Notes under the pieces: generated by a model
Databases searched by the model: none
Told to the model about the DNA's origin: nothing
What the model saw: the letters and a program-made list of their open reading frames with translations, nothing else
Translations under genes and position numbers: made by a program
Assembly (NCBI RefSeq): GCF_024505145.1
Contig: NZ_JANIAA010000042.1
Location: forward strand, 1 to 64,000
Direction of reading: 5' to 3'
DNA: 64,000 bases
From: Streptomyces rugosispiralis
Lineage (GTDB): Bacteria; Actinomycetota; Actinomycetes; Streptomycetales; Streptomycetaceae
Shown here: positions 9,204-19,675 of the stretch, in pieces
Layout: the number at the start of each line of letters is the position of its first letter
Numbering within the stretch: the stretch's first letter is position 1

Positions 9204-10703
9204 GTGGGGACGGACCAGATCCGGCGCTGGGAGTCGGGAGCGCTCGCTCACGCGGTGACGGATCCTTTCGGCCAGGGCCCGCTGCCCTGGCTGCGCGACA
9301 GTGAGAACTACTTCGACGACACCGGCCGGGTGGTCCCGTGGTACGTCGACCACGTCCATCTCTCCGGGGCCGACGCGCGGACGACCGAGCTGATCGGCGC
9401 GAAGGGTCCCGCCAGGATTCCCGGCCCGCGCACCGCCGATGACGTCCACCGGCAGATCAAGGGCTTCCCCTCCACCTCGGCGGCGGCCCCCGGCGAGGCC
9501 ATCGACTTCCGGATCACGGTGGACCCGCCCCAGCAGTTCAGCGTGGACATCTACCGCATCGGCTACTACGACGGCACCGGCGCGCTGAAGATCACCACCA
9601 GCCCCCGGCTGTCCGGGATCGTCCAGCCGCCCCCGCTCACCGCGGACCGCACCGTCTCCTGCCACCACTGGTGGCTGTCCTGGCGGATGCAGATCCCCTC
9701 GTACTGGAAGCTGGGCGCGTATGTCGCGGTGCTGACCACCCTGGACGGCTACCGCAGCCACATCCCGTTCACCGTCCGCGACAGCCGCCCCGCCGACCTC
9801 CTCCTCGTCCTCCCGGACCTCACCTGGCAGGCGTACAACCTCTACCCGGAGGACGGCCGGACCGGCGCCAGCCTGTACCACGCCTGGGATCAGCGGGGAA
9901 AGCTGCTGGGCGAGTCGGAGGCGGCCACCACGGTCTCCTTCGACCGGCCGTACGCGGGCGCGGGGCTGCCCCTCCATGTGGGGCACGCGTACGACTTCAT
10001 CCGCTGGGCCGAGCGCTACGGCTACGACCTCGCCTACGCCGAGATGCGCGACCTGCACGCGGGCAGCGTCGACCCCACCCGCTACCGGGGGCTGGTCTTC
10101 CCCGGCCACGACGAGTACTGGTCGGCGCCGATGCGCCGCACCGTGGAGGCGGCCCGCGACAGCGGCACCTCGCTGGTCTTCCTCTCCGCGAACACCATGT
10201 ACTGGCAGGTCGAGCTCGCCGCCTCGCCCTCCGGCCCGGCCCGGCTGCTCACCTGCCGCAAGCGCCGCGGCCCCGGCCGCTCGGCACTCTGGCGCGAGAC
10301 CGCGCCCGAGCAGCAGCTCATCGGCATCCAGTACGCGGGCCGGGTGCCCGAGCCGAGCCCGCTGATCGTGCGCAACGCGGGCCACTGGCTCTGGGAGGCC
10401 ACGGGCGCGGAGGAGGGCGACGAGATCCCCGGCCTGGTCGCCGGCGAGGCCGACCGCTACTTCCCCCGCACCGCCCTCCCCGACCACCTCCGCCGCATCC
10501 TCCTGGCCCACTCCCCGTACGAGGACGCGGAGGGGGCCATCCGCCACCAGGAGACGTCGCTGTACCGGGCCCCGAGCGGTGCGCTGGTCTTCGCGTCGGG
10601 GACGTTCGCGTGGTCGCCCGCGCTGGACCGTCCGGGGCATACGGATGAGCGAGTTCAGCGGGCGACGGCGAATCTGCTGGATCGGATCTGCAAGCGGGGG
10701 TGA
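9204..10703 (+). CDS. N,N-dimethylformamidase beta-subunit-like protein
   Basis: A 499-residue cytoplasmic-looking protein beginning at GTG 9204, six bases after a strong GGGAGGGGAG ribosome site. It carries the pattern of the C-terminal domain of the DMF-ase beta subunit: an Ig-like N-terminal part with FSVDIYRIGYYDGTGA, then a Rossmann/amidotransferase-like part with LLVLPDLTWQAYNLY, DFIRWAERYGYDLAYAEMRDLH and YRGLVFPGHDEYWS. Members of this widespread family are mostly of unknown substrate; formamide hydrolysis is known only for characterised DMFases. There is no adjacent small (alpha) subunit gene, so real DMF activity is doubtful. Confidence 0.75.
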   Translation: MGTDQIRRWESGALAHAVTDPFGQGPLPWLRDSENYFDDTGRVVPWYVDHVHLSGADARTTELIGAKGPARIPGPRTADDVHRQIKGFPSTSAAAPGEAIDFRITVDPPQQFSVDIYRIGYYDGTGALKITTSPRLSGIVQPPPLTADRTVSCHHWWLSWRMQIPSYWKLGAYVAVLTTLDGYRSHIPFTVRDSRPADLLLVLPDLTWQAYNLYPEDGRTGASLYHAWDQRGKLLGESEAATTVSFDRPYAGAGLPLHVGHAYDFIRWAERYGYDLAYAEMRDLHAGSVDPTRYRGLVFPGHDEYWSAPMRRTVEAARDSGTSLVFLSANTMYWQVELAASPSGPARLLTCRKRRGPGRSALWRETAPEQQLIGIQYAGRVPEPSPLIVRNAGHWLWEATGAEEGDEIPGLVAGEADRYFPRTALPDHLRRILLAHSPYEDAEGAIRHQETSLYRAPSGALVFASGTFAWSPALDRPGHTDERVQRATANLLDRICKRG

Positions 10704-10728
10704 GCCGGTGCCCGGCGGGTGGGCCTTT

Positions 10729-10776
10729 CCCTTCCCCGCCCCTTCCCGAACCATGGGCTCCGCCCCTGGACCCCGG
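10729..10776. repeat. Dispersed GC-rich palindromic repeat, copy A
   Basis: Matches copy B (10895-10940) in inverted orientation and the copy at 32234-32302. Core pattern in opposite orientation: GGGGTCCGGGGCGGAGCCCC, then a short spacer, then CGGGAAGGGGCGGGGAGGGG. The internal palindrome ggggcggagcccc can form a hairpin. Confidence 0.75.
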
Positions 10777-10894
10777 GGATCGACGAGTCGGCCGTCGCCG
10801 CCATGAACGCCCGTTCCGGCGGGCTGATCGCGGTCGGTACACCGACGCGGCGGATGGCCGGGCGGACACCCGCACGCATCCGGGTCGCCCGGCC

Positions 10895-10940
10895 GGGGTC
10901 CGGGGCGGAGCCCCAGTTTCGGGAAGGGGCGGGGAGGGGA
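10895..10940. repeat. Dispersed GC-rich palindromic repeat, copy B
   Basis: Same element as copy A, about 120 bases away and inverted, in the spacer between convergent genes ending at 10703 and 10975. The pair could form a long stem or bound the two transcripts. Confidence 0.75.
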
Positions 10941-10974
10941 ACAGCCCGCCGCAGGCGGCACGGTCGGGCACCAC

Positions 10975-12426
10975 CTACGCCACCGGGGCCAGAGACGGCG
11001 GCTTCCGGATGCCGAAGCGATGTCGTAGCGCCGACAAGGCCGCCAGGTAGCCGCACATCCCATGGACCCCCGGCCCCGGCGGGGTCGCCGATGAGCAGAG
11101 GAAGAGGCCGGGCAGCGGGGTGCGGTACGGGTCGAGGCGGGGCACCGGCCGGGCGAGGCTCTGCCGGATCGTCATCGCGCCCGAGCCGATGTCCCCGCCC
11201 ACGTCGTTCGGGTCGTACGCCTCCAGATCCCGCCCCGACATGCCGCGCGCCGCCAGCACCGTGTCGCCGAAGCCGGGGGCGTACGTCTCGATCCGGGAGC
11301 GGATCAGCTCCACCGGATCGGTGTCGTCGCCGTTCGGCATATGGGCGTAGGCCCACACCGGCCGCCTGCCGGGCCGGGCGCGCCCGGGGTCGGTGACGGC
11401 CGGGTCGACGAGCAGGACGAAGGGCGCCCGGCTGCGGACCCCGCGCGCGGTCCGGTTCTCCTCCCGGACCAGCTCGGCATGGCTGCCGCCCAGGTGTACG
11501 GTCCCGGCGCGGCCCACGGCGGGGTCGGCCCACGGGATCGGCTCGCCGACCAGGAAGTCGGCCTTGGCGGCGGCCGGGCCGTAGCGGAACCGCCGCAGCG
11601 CCCGGACATAGCGGTCGGGCAGCGCCCGCCCGGCGATGTCCAGCAGCCCCGGGACACCCGTGTCGAGCAGCACCGCGCGATACCCGTCCAGCTCGCCGAG
11701 GTCGCCGATCGCGCGCCCGGTGTGGAAGGTGCCGCCGTGCGCGGTGATGTCGTCCACCATGGCCTCGGCGATCCGGGCGCTGCCGCCGCGCGGCAGCGGC
11801 CAGCCGGGCCCGTGGGCCAGATGCCCGAGGAGGGCCGCCACCGCGCCGCCGGCCAGGCTGGGCAGTTCGCCCACGGCATGGGCGGCGACCCCGGTGAGCA
11901 GGGCGGGCGCCGCCTCACCGGTGAAGCGGGCGGCACCGAGCCGGGTGCCGTGGACGAGGATCCGGGGGGCCAGCAGCAGCGGTGCCACCGGATCGCGGGG
12001 GAGGGCGCGCTGCCCGGAGAGTACGAAGTCGACCACGCCCTCGCTGTGCCGCACCAGCGGCGCCATCAGCCGCCGCCAGCGCTCCCCGTCCGGGCCGAGC
12101 CCGGCGCAGGTGGTCCCCAGATCGCGGTGGGCGAGCGCGGCGCGGCCGCCGGCCAGCGGATGGGCGTAGGAGACCTCGGGCGTCAGCAGCTCAACGCCGC
12201 GCGCGGCCAGGCCGAACTCGCGGAAGAAGCGGGAGACGGGCGCCATGGGGTGGACCGCCGAGCAGATGTCATGGGCGATCTCCGGGTCGAAGAGCGGCCG
12301 GCCGCGCAGCCCGCCGCCGATGTCGGCGGCGGCCTCGTACACCGCCACCCGCAGCCCGGCGCGGGCCAGGGTGACGGCGGCAGCGAGTCCGTTGGGCCCG
12401 CTGCCCACGATCGCCGCGTCGGCCAT
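10975..12426 (-). CDS. Phytoene desaturase-like FAD-dependent oxidoreductase
   Basis: A 483-residue flavoprotein. The N-terminal dinucleotide motif GSGPNGLAAAVTLARAGLRVAVYEAAADIGGG (residues 8 on) and a C-terminal FAD-closing motif (PGLFLCSSATPPGPGVHGMCGYLAA) place it in the CrtI/NAD(P)-FAD oxidoreductase superfamily. No carotenoid genes are adjacent, so it is more likely one of the generic actinobacterial paralogues than a true phytoene desaturase. The start ATG is at 12424-12426. It diverges from purC, sharing about 200 bases of promoter region. Confidence 0.85.
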   Translation of the reverse strand: MADAAIVGSGPNGLAAAVTLARAGLRVAVYEAAADIGGGLRGRPLFDPEIAHDICSAVHPMAPVSRFFREFGLAARGVELLTPEVSYAHPLAGGRAALAHRDLGTTCAGLGPDGERWRRLMAPLVRHSEGVVDFVLSGQRALPRDPVAPLLLAPRILVHGTRLGAARFTGEAAPALLTGVAAHAVGELPSLAGGAVAALLGHLAHGPGWPLPRGGSARIAEAMVDDITAHGGTFHTGRAIGDLGELDGYRAVLLDTGVPGLLDIAGRALPDRYVRALRRFRYGPAAAKADFLVGEPIPWADPAVGRAGTVHLGGSHAELVREENRTARGVRSRAPFVLLVDPAVTDPGRARPGRRPVWAYAHMPNGDDTDPVELIRSRIETYAPGFGDTVLAARGMSGRDLEAYDPNDVGGDIGSGAMTIRQSLARPVPRLDPYRTPLPGLFLCSSATPPGPGVHGMCGYLAALSALRHRFGIRKPPSLAPVA

Positions 12427-12624
12427 CCCGCGCCTCCCTCACCGCCGTCCCCGTACGTGTCCCGGTATGTGTCCTGTCACACGAGTTCCTCGTACGACGT
12501 GTTCGAACCGGCCGGAAGCGGAACCCGGACCGCCGCACCCCTGCGGCTCCGCGCCCCGCCGCAGGTCGCCGCCGTTCGGTGCGGCAGAATCGAGGGGGCT
12601 TGGACAAAAACACCAGGAGGAAGC

Positions 12625-13545
12625 GTGTCCGGATTCGTCGAGAAGCCCGAGCCGGTCGAGGTTCCGGGCCTTCAGCACCTGCACACCGGCAAGGTGCGCG
12701 ACCTCTACCGGAACGAGCGCGGTGAGCTCGTCATGGTCGCCAGCGACCGGATCTCCGCCTACGACTGGGTGCTGCCGACCGAGATCCCCGAGAAGGGCAA
12801 GATCCTCACCCAGCTCTCCCTCTGGTGGTTCGATCTGCTCGCCGACCTCGTCCCCAACCACGTCCTGTCCACCGAGCTGCCCCCCGGCGCCCCCGCCGAC
12901 TGGGAGGGCCGGACCCTGGTGTGCCGGTCGCTGCGGATGGTCCCGGTCGAATGCGTGGCGCGCGGCTATCTGACCGGCTCCGGCCTGGCCGAGTACCGCG
13001 AGACCCGTACGGTCTGCGGCATCGCCCTCCCCGAGGGGCTGACCGACGGCTCCGAGCTGCCCTCCCCGATCTTCACCCCGGCCACCAAGGCCGAGGTCGG
13101 CGAGCACGACGAGAACGTGGCGTACGAGGAGGTGGCCCACCGCATCGGCGCCGAGCCCGCCGCCCAGCTGCGCCAGGCCACCCTCGCCGTCTACAACCGG
13201 GCCCGGGAGATCGCCAGTGCCCGGGGGATCATCCTCGCCGACACCAAGTTCGAGTTCGGCTACGCGGAGGCGACCCTGGGCGTGGAGAGCGCCGAGCCGG
13301 TGCTCGCCGACGAGGTGCTGACCCCGGACTCCTCCCGCTTCTGGCCCGCCGACCAGTGGGAGCCCGGCCATGCGCAGCCGTCCTTCGACAAGCAGTACGT
13401 CCGCGACTGGCTGACCTCTCCGGCCTCCGGCTGGGACCGCGCCGGCGAGCAGCCGCCGCCCCCGCTTCCGGCGGAGGTCGTGGAGCGGACGCGCGCGAAG
13501 TACGCGGAGGCCTACGAGCTGCTGACCGGCACCGGCTGGAAGTAG
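12625..13545 (+). CDS. purC: SAICAR synthase
   Basis: This 306-residue enzyme joins aspartate to CAIR to give SAICAR, an ATP-dependent step of purine synthesis. GKVRDLY, SDRISAYDWVLPTEIPEKG and VECVARGYLTGSG are typical family motifs. The GTG at 12625 follows an excellent AGGAGGAAG site; the frame is open further upstream without homology. It is followed by a perfect palindromic terminator shared with a tRNA-Gly on the other strand, so it is probably transcribed alone. Confidence 0.97.
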   Translation: MSGFVEKPEPVEVPGLQHLHTGKVRDLYRNERGELVMVASDRISAYDWVLPTEIPEKGKILTQLSLWWFDLLADLVPNHVLSTELPPGAPADWEGRTLVCRSLRMVPVECVARGYLTGSGLAEYRETRTVCGIALPEGLTDGSELPSPIFTPATKAEVGEHDENVAYEEVAHRIGAEPAAQLRQATLAVYNRAREIASARGIILADTKFEFGYAEATLGVESAEPVLADEVLTPDSSRFWPADQWEPGHAQPSFDKQYVRDWLTSPASGWDRAGEQPPPPLPAEVVERTRAKYAEAYELLTGTGWK

Positions 13546-13580
13546 CCCGGAGGCCAGGATCAGGGCATGGAAGAACGACG

Positions 13581-13610
13581 AAGGGCCCCGGCCGATCGGC
13601 CGGGGCCCTT
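13581..13610. terminator. Bidirectional terminator, purC / tRNA-Gly
   Basis: A 30-base perfect palindrome (AAGGGCCCCGGCCGA and its complement) lies between convergent purC (+) and tRNA-Gly (-), and can stop transcription from both sides. Confidence 0.85.
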
Positions 13611-13620
13611 GCGTTCCCTG

Positions 13621-13693
13621 AGCGGACGACGAGGCTCGAACTCGCGACCTCAACCTTGGCAAGGTTGCGCTCTACCAACTGAGCTACGTCCGC
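13621..13693 (-). tRNA. tRNA-Gly (GCC)
   Basis: On the minus strand GCGGACG...CGTCCGC pairs as acceptor stem, the D arm reads TAGCTCAGTTGGTAGAGC, the anticodon loop is within CCTTGCCAAGG (anticodon GCC) and the T arm is GAGTTCGAGCCTC. CCA is not encoded. Last of three tRNA-Gly genes on this strand. Confidence 0.95.
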
Positions 13694-13830
13694 CTGCGCC
13701 GGACTTTTCCGGTTCGACGCGCCTCTACTATAACCAAACCCTCGACCGGTGAACTACCACCCCGGCCATCGAGCCCGCTCCGATGCCGCTCCGGGCGGCG
13801 GTGAAGCGGCTCGGAGCCGCCCCAAAACGA

Positions 13831-13863
13831 CTGAGGCGCCGATCGAATCGACCGGCGCCTCAG
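13831..13863 (-). terminator. Intrinsic terminator of tRNA-Gly (13870-13942)
   Basis: An 11-base stem (CTGAGGCGCCG / CGGCGCCTCAG) followed on the minus strand by TCGTTTTGG, immediately after the 3' end of the tRNA. Confidence 0.8.
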
Positions 13864-13869
13864 ATCTGG

Positions 13870-13942
13870 AGCGGACGACGAGATTCGAACTCGCGACCCT
13901 CACCTTGGCAAGGTGATGCTCTACCAACTGAGCCACGTCCGC
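13870..13942 (-). tRNA. tRNA-Gly (GCC), second copy
   Basis: Acceptor GCGGACG/CGTCCGC, anticodon GCC in CACCTTGCCAAGGTG, T arm GAGTTCGAATCTC. It is nearly the same as the copy at 13621-13693, differing in D/anticodon and T stems. Confidence 0.95.
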
Positions 13943-14023
13943 ATGCCTCCGACCGGCTTTCACCGATCGGCGCGTGCATCACTCTACCTGATCCTCGTCA
14001 ACGCGAGGCCGATAGACGATGAG

Positions 14024-14095
14024 AGCGGGTGACAGGGATCGCACACTGCGCCTCCCCCTTGGAAAGGGGGCGCTCTACTACTGAGCTACACCCGC
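14024..14095 (-). tRNA. tRNA-Gly (TCC)
   Basis: Acceptor GCGGGTG/CACCCGC, D arm TAGCTCAGTAGTAGAGC, anticodon loop in CCCCTTTCCAAGGGG giving TCC, T arm GTGTGCGATCCCTGTCAC. The T loop is TGCGATC rather than the usual TTCGAAT. It is the most upstream of the three tRNA-Gly genes. Confidence 0.92.
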
Positions 14096-14110
14096 ATGGT
14101 GTCTTCCTCG

Positions 14111-14138
14111 GGGTTTCGGCCTTTCGGCCTCGCCCCTC
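14111..14138 (-). terminator. Possible terminator of lsr2
   Basis: GGGG-ttt-CGGCC-tttc-GGCCT-cg-CCCC forms an interrupted hairpin downstream of lsr2 and upstream of the tRNA-Gly cluster on the minus strand. Confidence 0.5.
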
Positions 14139-14199
14139 GGCGTGCTCCAGACTTTAGCGGATCACCCGGGGTGGTGTGCAACTCGGCTGAACGGGTGTC

Positions 14200-14517
14200 T
14201 CAGGCCGACTCGTCGAAGGCTTCGTAGACCTTCTTGGGGATCCGGCCGCGCGGAGGCACCTCCATGCCGTTCGACCGGGCCCAGGCGCGCACCGCGGCCG
14301 GATCCGGGGCGACGGCGGTGCGGCGGTACGTCTTGCCCGAGCGGGCCCGCTTGCGGCCGGCCTCCACGTACGGCGCGAGGGCGTCGCGCAGTTTCGACGC
14401 ATTGGCAGAGTTGAGGTCGATCTCGTACAACTTGCCGTCGAGTCCGAACGCGACCGTCTCTTCCGCTTCGCCTCCTTCGAGGTCGTCGGAGAGCGTGACT
14501 ACTACGCGCTGCGCCAC
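14200..14517 (-). CDS. lsr2: Lsr2 nucleoid-associated protein
   Basis: This 105-residue protein is a functional analogue of H-NS: it binds AT-rich DNA through the minor groove, bridges it and silences transferred genes. The N-terminal dimerisation domain starts AQRVVVTLSDDLEGGEAEETV. The C-terminal DNA-binding domain ends in an RGRIPKKV hook (the AT-hook-like motif, about 92-99) before YEAFDESA. GTG start at 14517 with AAAGGACC upstream. Its likely targets would include the A+T-richer region at 58.8-62 kb. Streptomyces usually carries a second paralogue (LsrL) elsewhere. Confidence 0.95.
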   Translation of the reverse strand: MAQRVVVTLSDDLEGGEAEETVAFGLDGKLYEIDLNSANASKLRDALAPYVEAGRKRARSGKTYRRTAVAPDPAAVRAWARSNGMEVPPRGRIPKKVYEAFDESA

Positions 14518-14819
14518 GGATATCGGTCCTTTCGGGCTGCATCGTTGCGTTGACGTGCAAAGATGTCAGCTGTCCAGTTGTGTCCAACGATGCTTTTTCA
14601 TTTGTACAGCGACTGGCATTGCATTGTGAACCCCGGTAATTCCATCCGCGTGTCACGCCGCGATCGGGACCATACGTTTTTCCCCGACCTTTCCCCGTCG
14701 GTTGCCGCCGACGATGCTTAAACGTGACCGAACCCTTGCATATCTACTCGCGTAGATTTTTGCCCGGGGTACGCTTGGGCACCGCCTTACGCACCAGCAC
14801 CACACCACCGGGAGTGCCA
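14518..14819. promoter_or_regulatory. Divergent promoter region of lsr2 and purSQL
   Basis: About 300 bases, clearly richer in A+T than the flanking genes, hold both promoters. TACGCT at 14770-14775 is a good -10 for purS. A small inverted repeat (ATCTAC 14742-14747 / GTAGAT 14752-14757) followed by T5 overlaps where the -35 would be, so it may be an operator or an attenuator-like element. Confidence 0.55.
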
Positions 14820-15104
14820 GTGGCACGCGTCGTAGTCGACGTCATGCTCAAGCCGGAGATCCTCGACCCCCAGGGCCAGGCGGTGCAGCGAGCACTGCCC
14901 CGCCTCGGTTTCGAGGGGATCGCCGACGTCCGTCAGGGCAAGCGCTTTGAACTCGAGGTGGAGGGCCCGGTCGATGACGCCGCCCTCGCCCGTATCCACC
15001 AGATCGCCGAGACCTTTCTGGCGAACACCGTGATCGAGGACTTTTCCGTGAAGGTCGAGGTCGGCGAGGGCGCCGACGCCACCGCCGTGAAGGCGGAGTC
15101 GTGA
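14820..15104 (+). CDS. purS: FGAM synthase subunit PurS
   Basis: This 94-residue small subunit of formylglycinamidine ribonucleotide synthase bridges PurQ and PurL and helps channel ammonia. ARVVVDVMLKPEILDPQGQAVQRALPRLGF is the typical PurS start. GTG 14820 is preceded by GGGAG five bases upstream. The stop overlaps the purQ start (GTGA), so translation is coupled. Its presence fits the short (749-residue) PurL encoded downstream. Confidence 0.97.
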   Translation: MARVVVDVMLKPEILDPQGQAVQRALPRLGFEGIADVRQGKRFELEVEGPVDDAALARIHQIAETFLANTVIEDFSVKVEVGEGADATAVKAES

Positions 15105-15777
15105 CCGCACGCGTCGGAGTCATCACCTTCCCCGGCACCCTCGACGACCGCGACACCCAGCGCGCGGTCCGCACCGCCGGGCTGGAAGCCGTACCGCTGT
15201 GGCACCGCGACAAGGACCTCAAGCAGGTCGACGCGGTGATCCTGCCGGGCGGCTTCTCCTATGGCGACTATCTGCGGGCCGGGGCGATCTCCCGCTTCTC
15301 CCCGGTAATGGAGTCGGTGATCGACCAGGCGAAGGCCGGTATGCCGGTGCTTGGCATCTGCAATGGCTTCCAGGTACTCACCGAGACCCATCTCCTCCCC
15401 GGTGCGATGCTGCGGAACAACCATCTGCACTTCATCTGCCGTGATCAGAAGTTGCGAGTGGAAAACGTGGAGACGGCCTGGACGTGCTCCTATGAGCGGG
15501 GCCAGGAGATCAGCATCCCGCTGAAGAACATCGACGGCCGCTATGTCGCCGAAGAGCGCGTCCTCGATGAACTCGAGGCGGAGGGCCGCGTCGTCTTCCG
15601 CTATCAGGAGCTCAACCCCAACGGCTCGCTCCGCGACATCGCCGGTATCCGCAATGCGGCGGGCAATGTCGTCGGCCTCATGCCCCACCCCGAGCACGCC
15701 GTCGAACCGCTGATCGGCACCGGTCGCACCGACGGTCTCGGATTCTTCACCTCGATCCTCAAGAGGCTGGTCAGCGC

Positions 15778-15781
<4 letters not shown>
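15101..15781 (+). CDS. purQ: FGAM synthase glutaminase subunit PurQ
   Basis: This 226-residue class I glutamine amidotransferase releases ammonia from glutamine for PurL. The nucleophile elbow is GICNGFQVL (Cys at about residue 87), and the His/Glu pair is in LMPHPEHAVEP near the C-terminus. It overlaps purS and purL by four bases on each side (GTGA, ATGA), showing a tightly coupled three-subunit operon. Confidence 0.97.
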
Positions 15782-18027
<2,246 letters not shown>

Positions 18028-18045
18028 GCGCACGCCTGACGGCAT

Positions 18046-18073
18046 GTGGCCCCGCCCTGGTGGGCGGGGCCAC
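18046..18073. terminator. Terminator between purL and the NTF2-like gene
   Basis: A perfect 12-base stem (GTGGCCCCGCCC / GGGCGGGGCCAC) with a TGGT loop between the convergent gene ends at 18027 and 18092. Confidence 0.85.
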
Positions 18074-18091
18074 GTGCGGGCGCCGGGGAAA

Positions 18092-18496
18092 TCACTTCCC
18101 CCAGAAGGCGTTGGCGGCGTCGATGTCCTCGACGCAGTAGTCGATGTCGCTGATCTTCCCGCCGACGATGGTGAAGAACAGCCCGGTCTTCATGTCCAGC
18201 GTGCGGTTGCCGCGCTCGGCGTGGCAGTGCTGGCCGGAGATCACGTGTCCGCGCCCGTCGGGCATGACCGTCTCCACATCGACCCGCAGCGTGCCGCCGG
18301 TCTCCTCGTATTCGGTGCGGTACAGCTGCAGACACGCGTCGCGGCCCTTGTGGTGCCCGGAGAGCATATGGTCACCCGGCACATGCTGGACGACGTCCGC
18401 CGTCAGCGTTGTGGCGAGGGTGTCCAGGTCGCCTTGCTGGAACGCGGTGGCGGCGCGGCGCACCACGGCGGCATCGGGGTGCTCGCCCATGGTCAT
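18092..18496 (-). CDS. NTF2-like (SnoaL-type) protein
   Basis: A 134-residue single-domain alpha+beta cone protein. It has the SnoaL/ketosteroid-isomerase-like layout: an N-terminal helix VVRRAATAFQQGDLDTLATTLTADVVQHVPG, then HKGRDACLQLYRTEYEETGGTLRV and a C-terminal strand pair ending DYCVEDIDAANAFWG. Family members range from polyketide cyclases to epoxide hydrolases and stress proteins; nothing in the context fixes the substrate. AAAGGTG precedes the ATG; ATG 18490 is an alternative start. Confidence 0.8.
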   Translation of the reverse strand: MTMGEHPDAAVVRRAATAFQQGDLDTLATTLTADVVQHVPGDHMLSGHHKGRDACLQLYRTEYEETGGTLRVDVETVMPDGRGHVISGQHCHAERGNRTLDMKTGLFFTIVGGKISDIDYCVEDIDAANAFWGK

Positions 18497-18706
18497 TCAC
18501 ACCTTTCGTCCTGATCGATACCTCTCTATCCCCTTCCTTCCATCCTCCGCCCGGCCCGTGGGGCTGTCGACACTCTTTGGGCCCGGCTCGCCTCCGGGGC
18601 GCCTTAAACTGTCGACGGTCGACCGTGCTCGACTCCTCGTTCCTCGGAGTCTCCGCGCGCTCTCCCTTTCGACAGCGGCGCGCCCCTTCGGCTCACTCGC
18701 TGGAAG

Positions 18707-18712
18707 TAGGCT
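18707..18712 (+). promoter_or_regulatory. -10 element TAGGCT, leaderless gene at 18720
   Basis: TAGGCT then 7 bases then ATG, identical in sequence and spacing to the purD element at 5345. Confidence 0.65.
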
Positions 18713-18719
18713 CGGCGCC

Positions 18720-19508
18720 ATGCCGCCTCGTGCCCGTGCCCGCAGTTATGACCCCGCCAAGACCAGGACCGCCGTGATCGCGCAGCTCCGGCAGGTGCGG
18801 AAGGCGGCCGATGGGCTGGACGAGGCCGCCCTGGACGCCCCCACCCGGCTCGGCGACTGGACGGTCCGGGAGCTGATCGCGCATCTGGCGATGGCCGTGA
18901 CGTCCGTCGTACGGCTCCTGGAGCGGCCCGCGCCGCCCGCGCGCGAGATCACCGTCACCGGCTGGGCGTCGGCGGTGGCGGGGCACTCGGGGCCGATCGA
19001 CGACGACACCCGCGCCCTCGCGGCGGACGCGGCACCGGGGGCACTGCTGGAGCGCGCCGAGACCCGGTTCGCCGAGGTGGCCGCCGTCGCGCCCGCCGAC
19101 CGGCTGCTGGCCGCCCGGGTCGGGGCGATGCGGCTGGACGACTACCTGGTCACCCGCTGTGTGGAGCTCGTGGTCCACGCCGACGATCTGGCGGACGCCA
19201 CCGGCGTCCCCGCATCCCATGACCGCCAGGCGCTGGCCACCGCCACCCGCGTACTCGCCGACACCCTCGCGGCGAAGGCGCCCGGCGGCTCGGTCGAGGT
19301 CCGCGTCCCGCCGTTCGCCGTGATCCAGTGCGTCGAGGGCCCCCGGCACACCCGCGGCACCCCGCCGAACGTCGTCGAGACCGATCCGCCGACCTGGATC
19401 CGCCTTGCCACGGGCCGTCTGACCTGGGCCGAGGCCCTGGAGTCCGGGCCGCTGACCGCGAGCGGCGACCGCGCCGACCTCTCCGCCCACCTGCCCGTGC
19501 TCGGCTGA
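18720..19508 (+). CDS. Maleylpyruvate isomerase-like (DinB/mycothiol-type) protein
   Basis: A 262-residue protein. Its N-terminal half is a DinB-fold helical bundle of the mycothiol-dependent maleylpyruvate isomerase type (VIAQLRQVRKAADGLDEAALDAPTRLGDWTVRELIAHLAMAV), with metal ligands expected at His44-like AHLAM and later His in CVELVVHADDLADA. The C-terminal part looks like a sterol-carrier-type domain (VEVRVPPFAVIQCVEGPRHTRGTPPNVVETDPPTWIRLATGRLTWAEAL). It presumably uses mycothiol as cofactor, but the substrate is unknown. It lies directly upstream of purF. Confidence 0.8.
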   Translation: MPPRARARSYDPAKTRTAVIAQLRQVRKAADGLDEAALDAPTRLGDWTVRELIAHLAMAVTSVVRLLERPAPPAREITVTGWASAVAGHSGPIDDDTRALAADAAPGALLERAETRFAEVAAVAPADRLLAARVGAMRLDDYLVTRCVELVVHADDLADATGVPASHDRQALATATRVLADTLAAKAPGGSVEVRVPPFAVIQCVEGPRHTRGTPPNVVETDPPTWIRLATGRLTWAEALESGPLTASGDRADLSAHLPVLG

Positions 19509-19662
19509 CCGGCCCGAGATGTGATCCTCGCCTCGGACGGGCGTCCCCGCCCCCGGCCGTACGCAGGTCGGGCGCGGGTCCCGGGGGTCCTGAGCGGGGG
19601 CGGGGAATGTGACTTACGCCCTCCTGACGGGTCCCTCGTTCGGAGGCACCGCCGAACTGGCC

Positions 19663-19668
19663 TAGACT
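19663..19668 (+). promoter_or_regulatory. -10 element TAGACT of leaderless purF
   Basis: TAGACT, 7 bases, GTG. Third example of the same TAnnnT plus 7-base arrangement in this window. Confidence 0.65.
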
Positions 19669-19675
19669 CGATGAC

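Noticed and set aside
10975..12426. True carotenoid phytoene desaturase as part of a crt cluster
   Set aside because: No crtB, crtE or other carotenoid genes are nearby; only the superfamily assignment is supported.
13993..14008. Terminator for tRNA-Gly (TCC)
   Set aside because: A five-pair stem without a T run; the three tRNA-Gly genes may simply be cotranscribed.
14742..14762. Hairpin ATCTAC/GTAGAT plus T5 as a terminator
   Set aside because: The stem is only six A+T-rich pairs and it lies inside the lsr2/purS promoter region, so it is kept only as a possible regulatory repeat.
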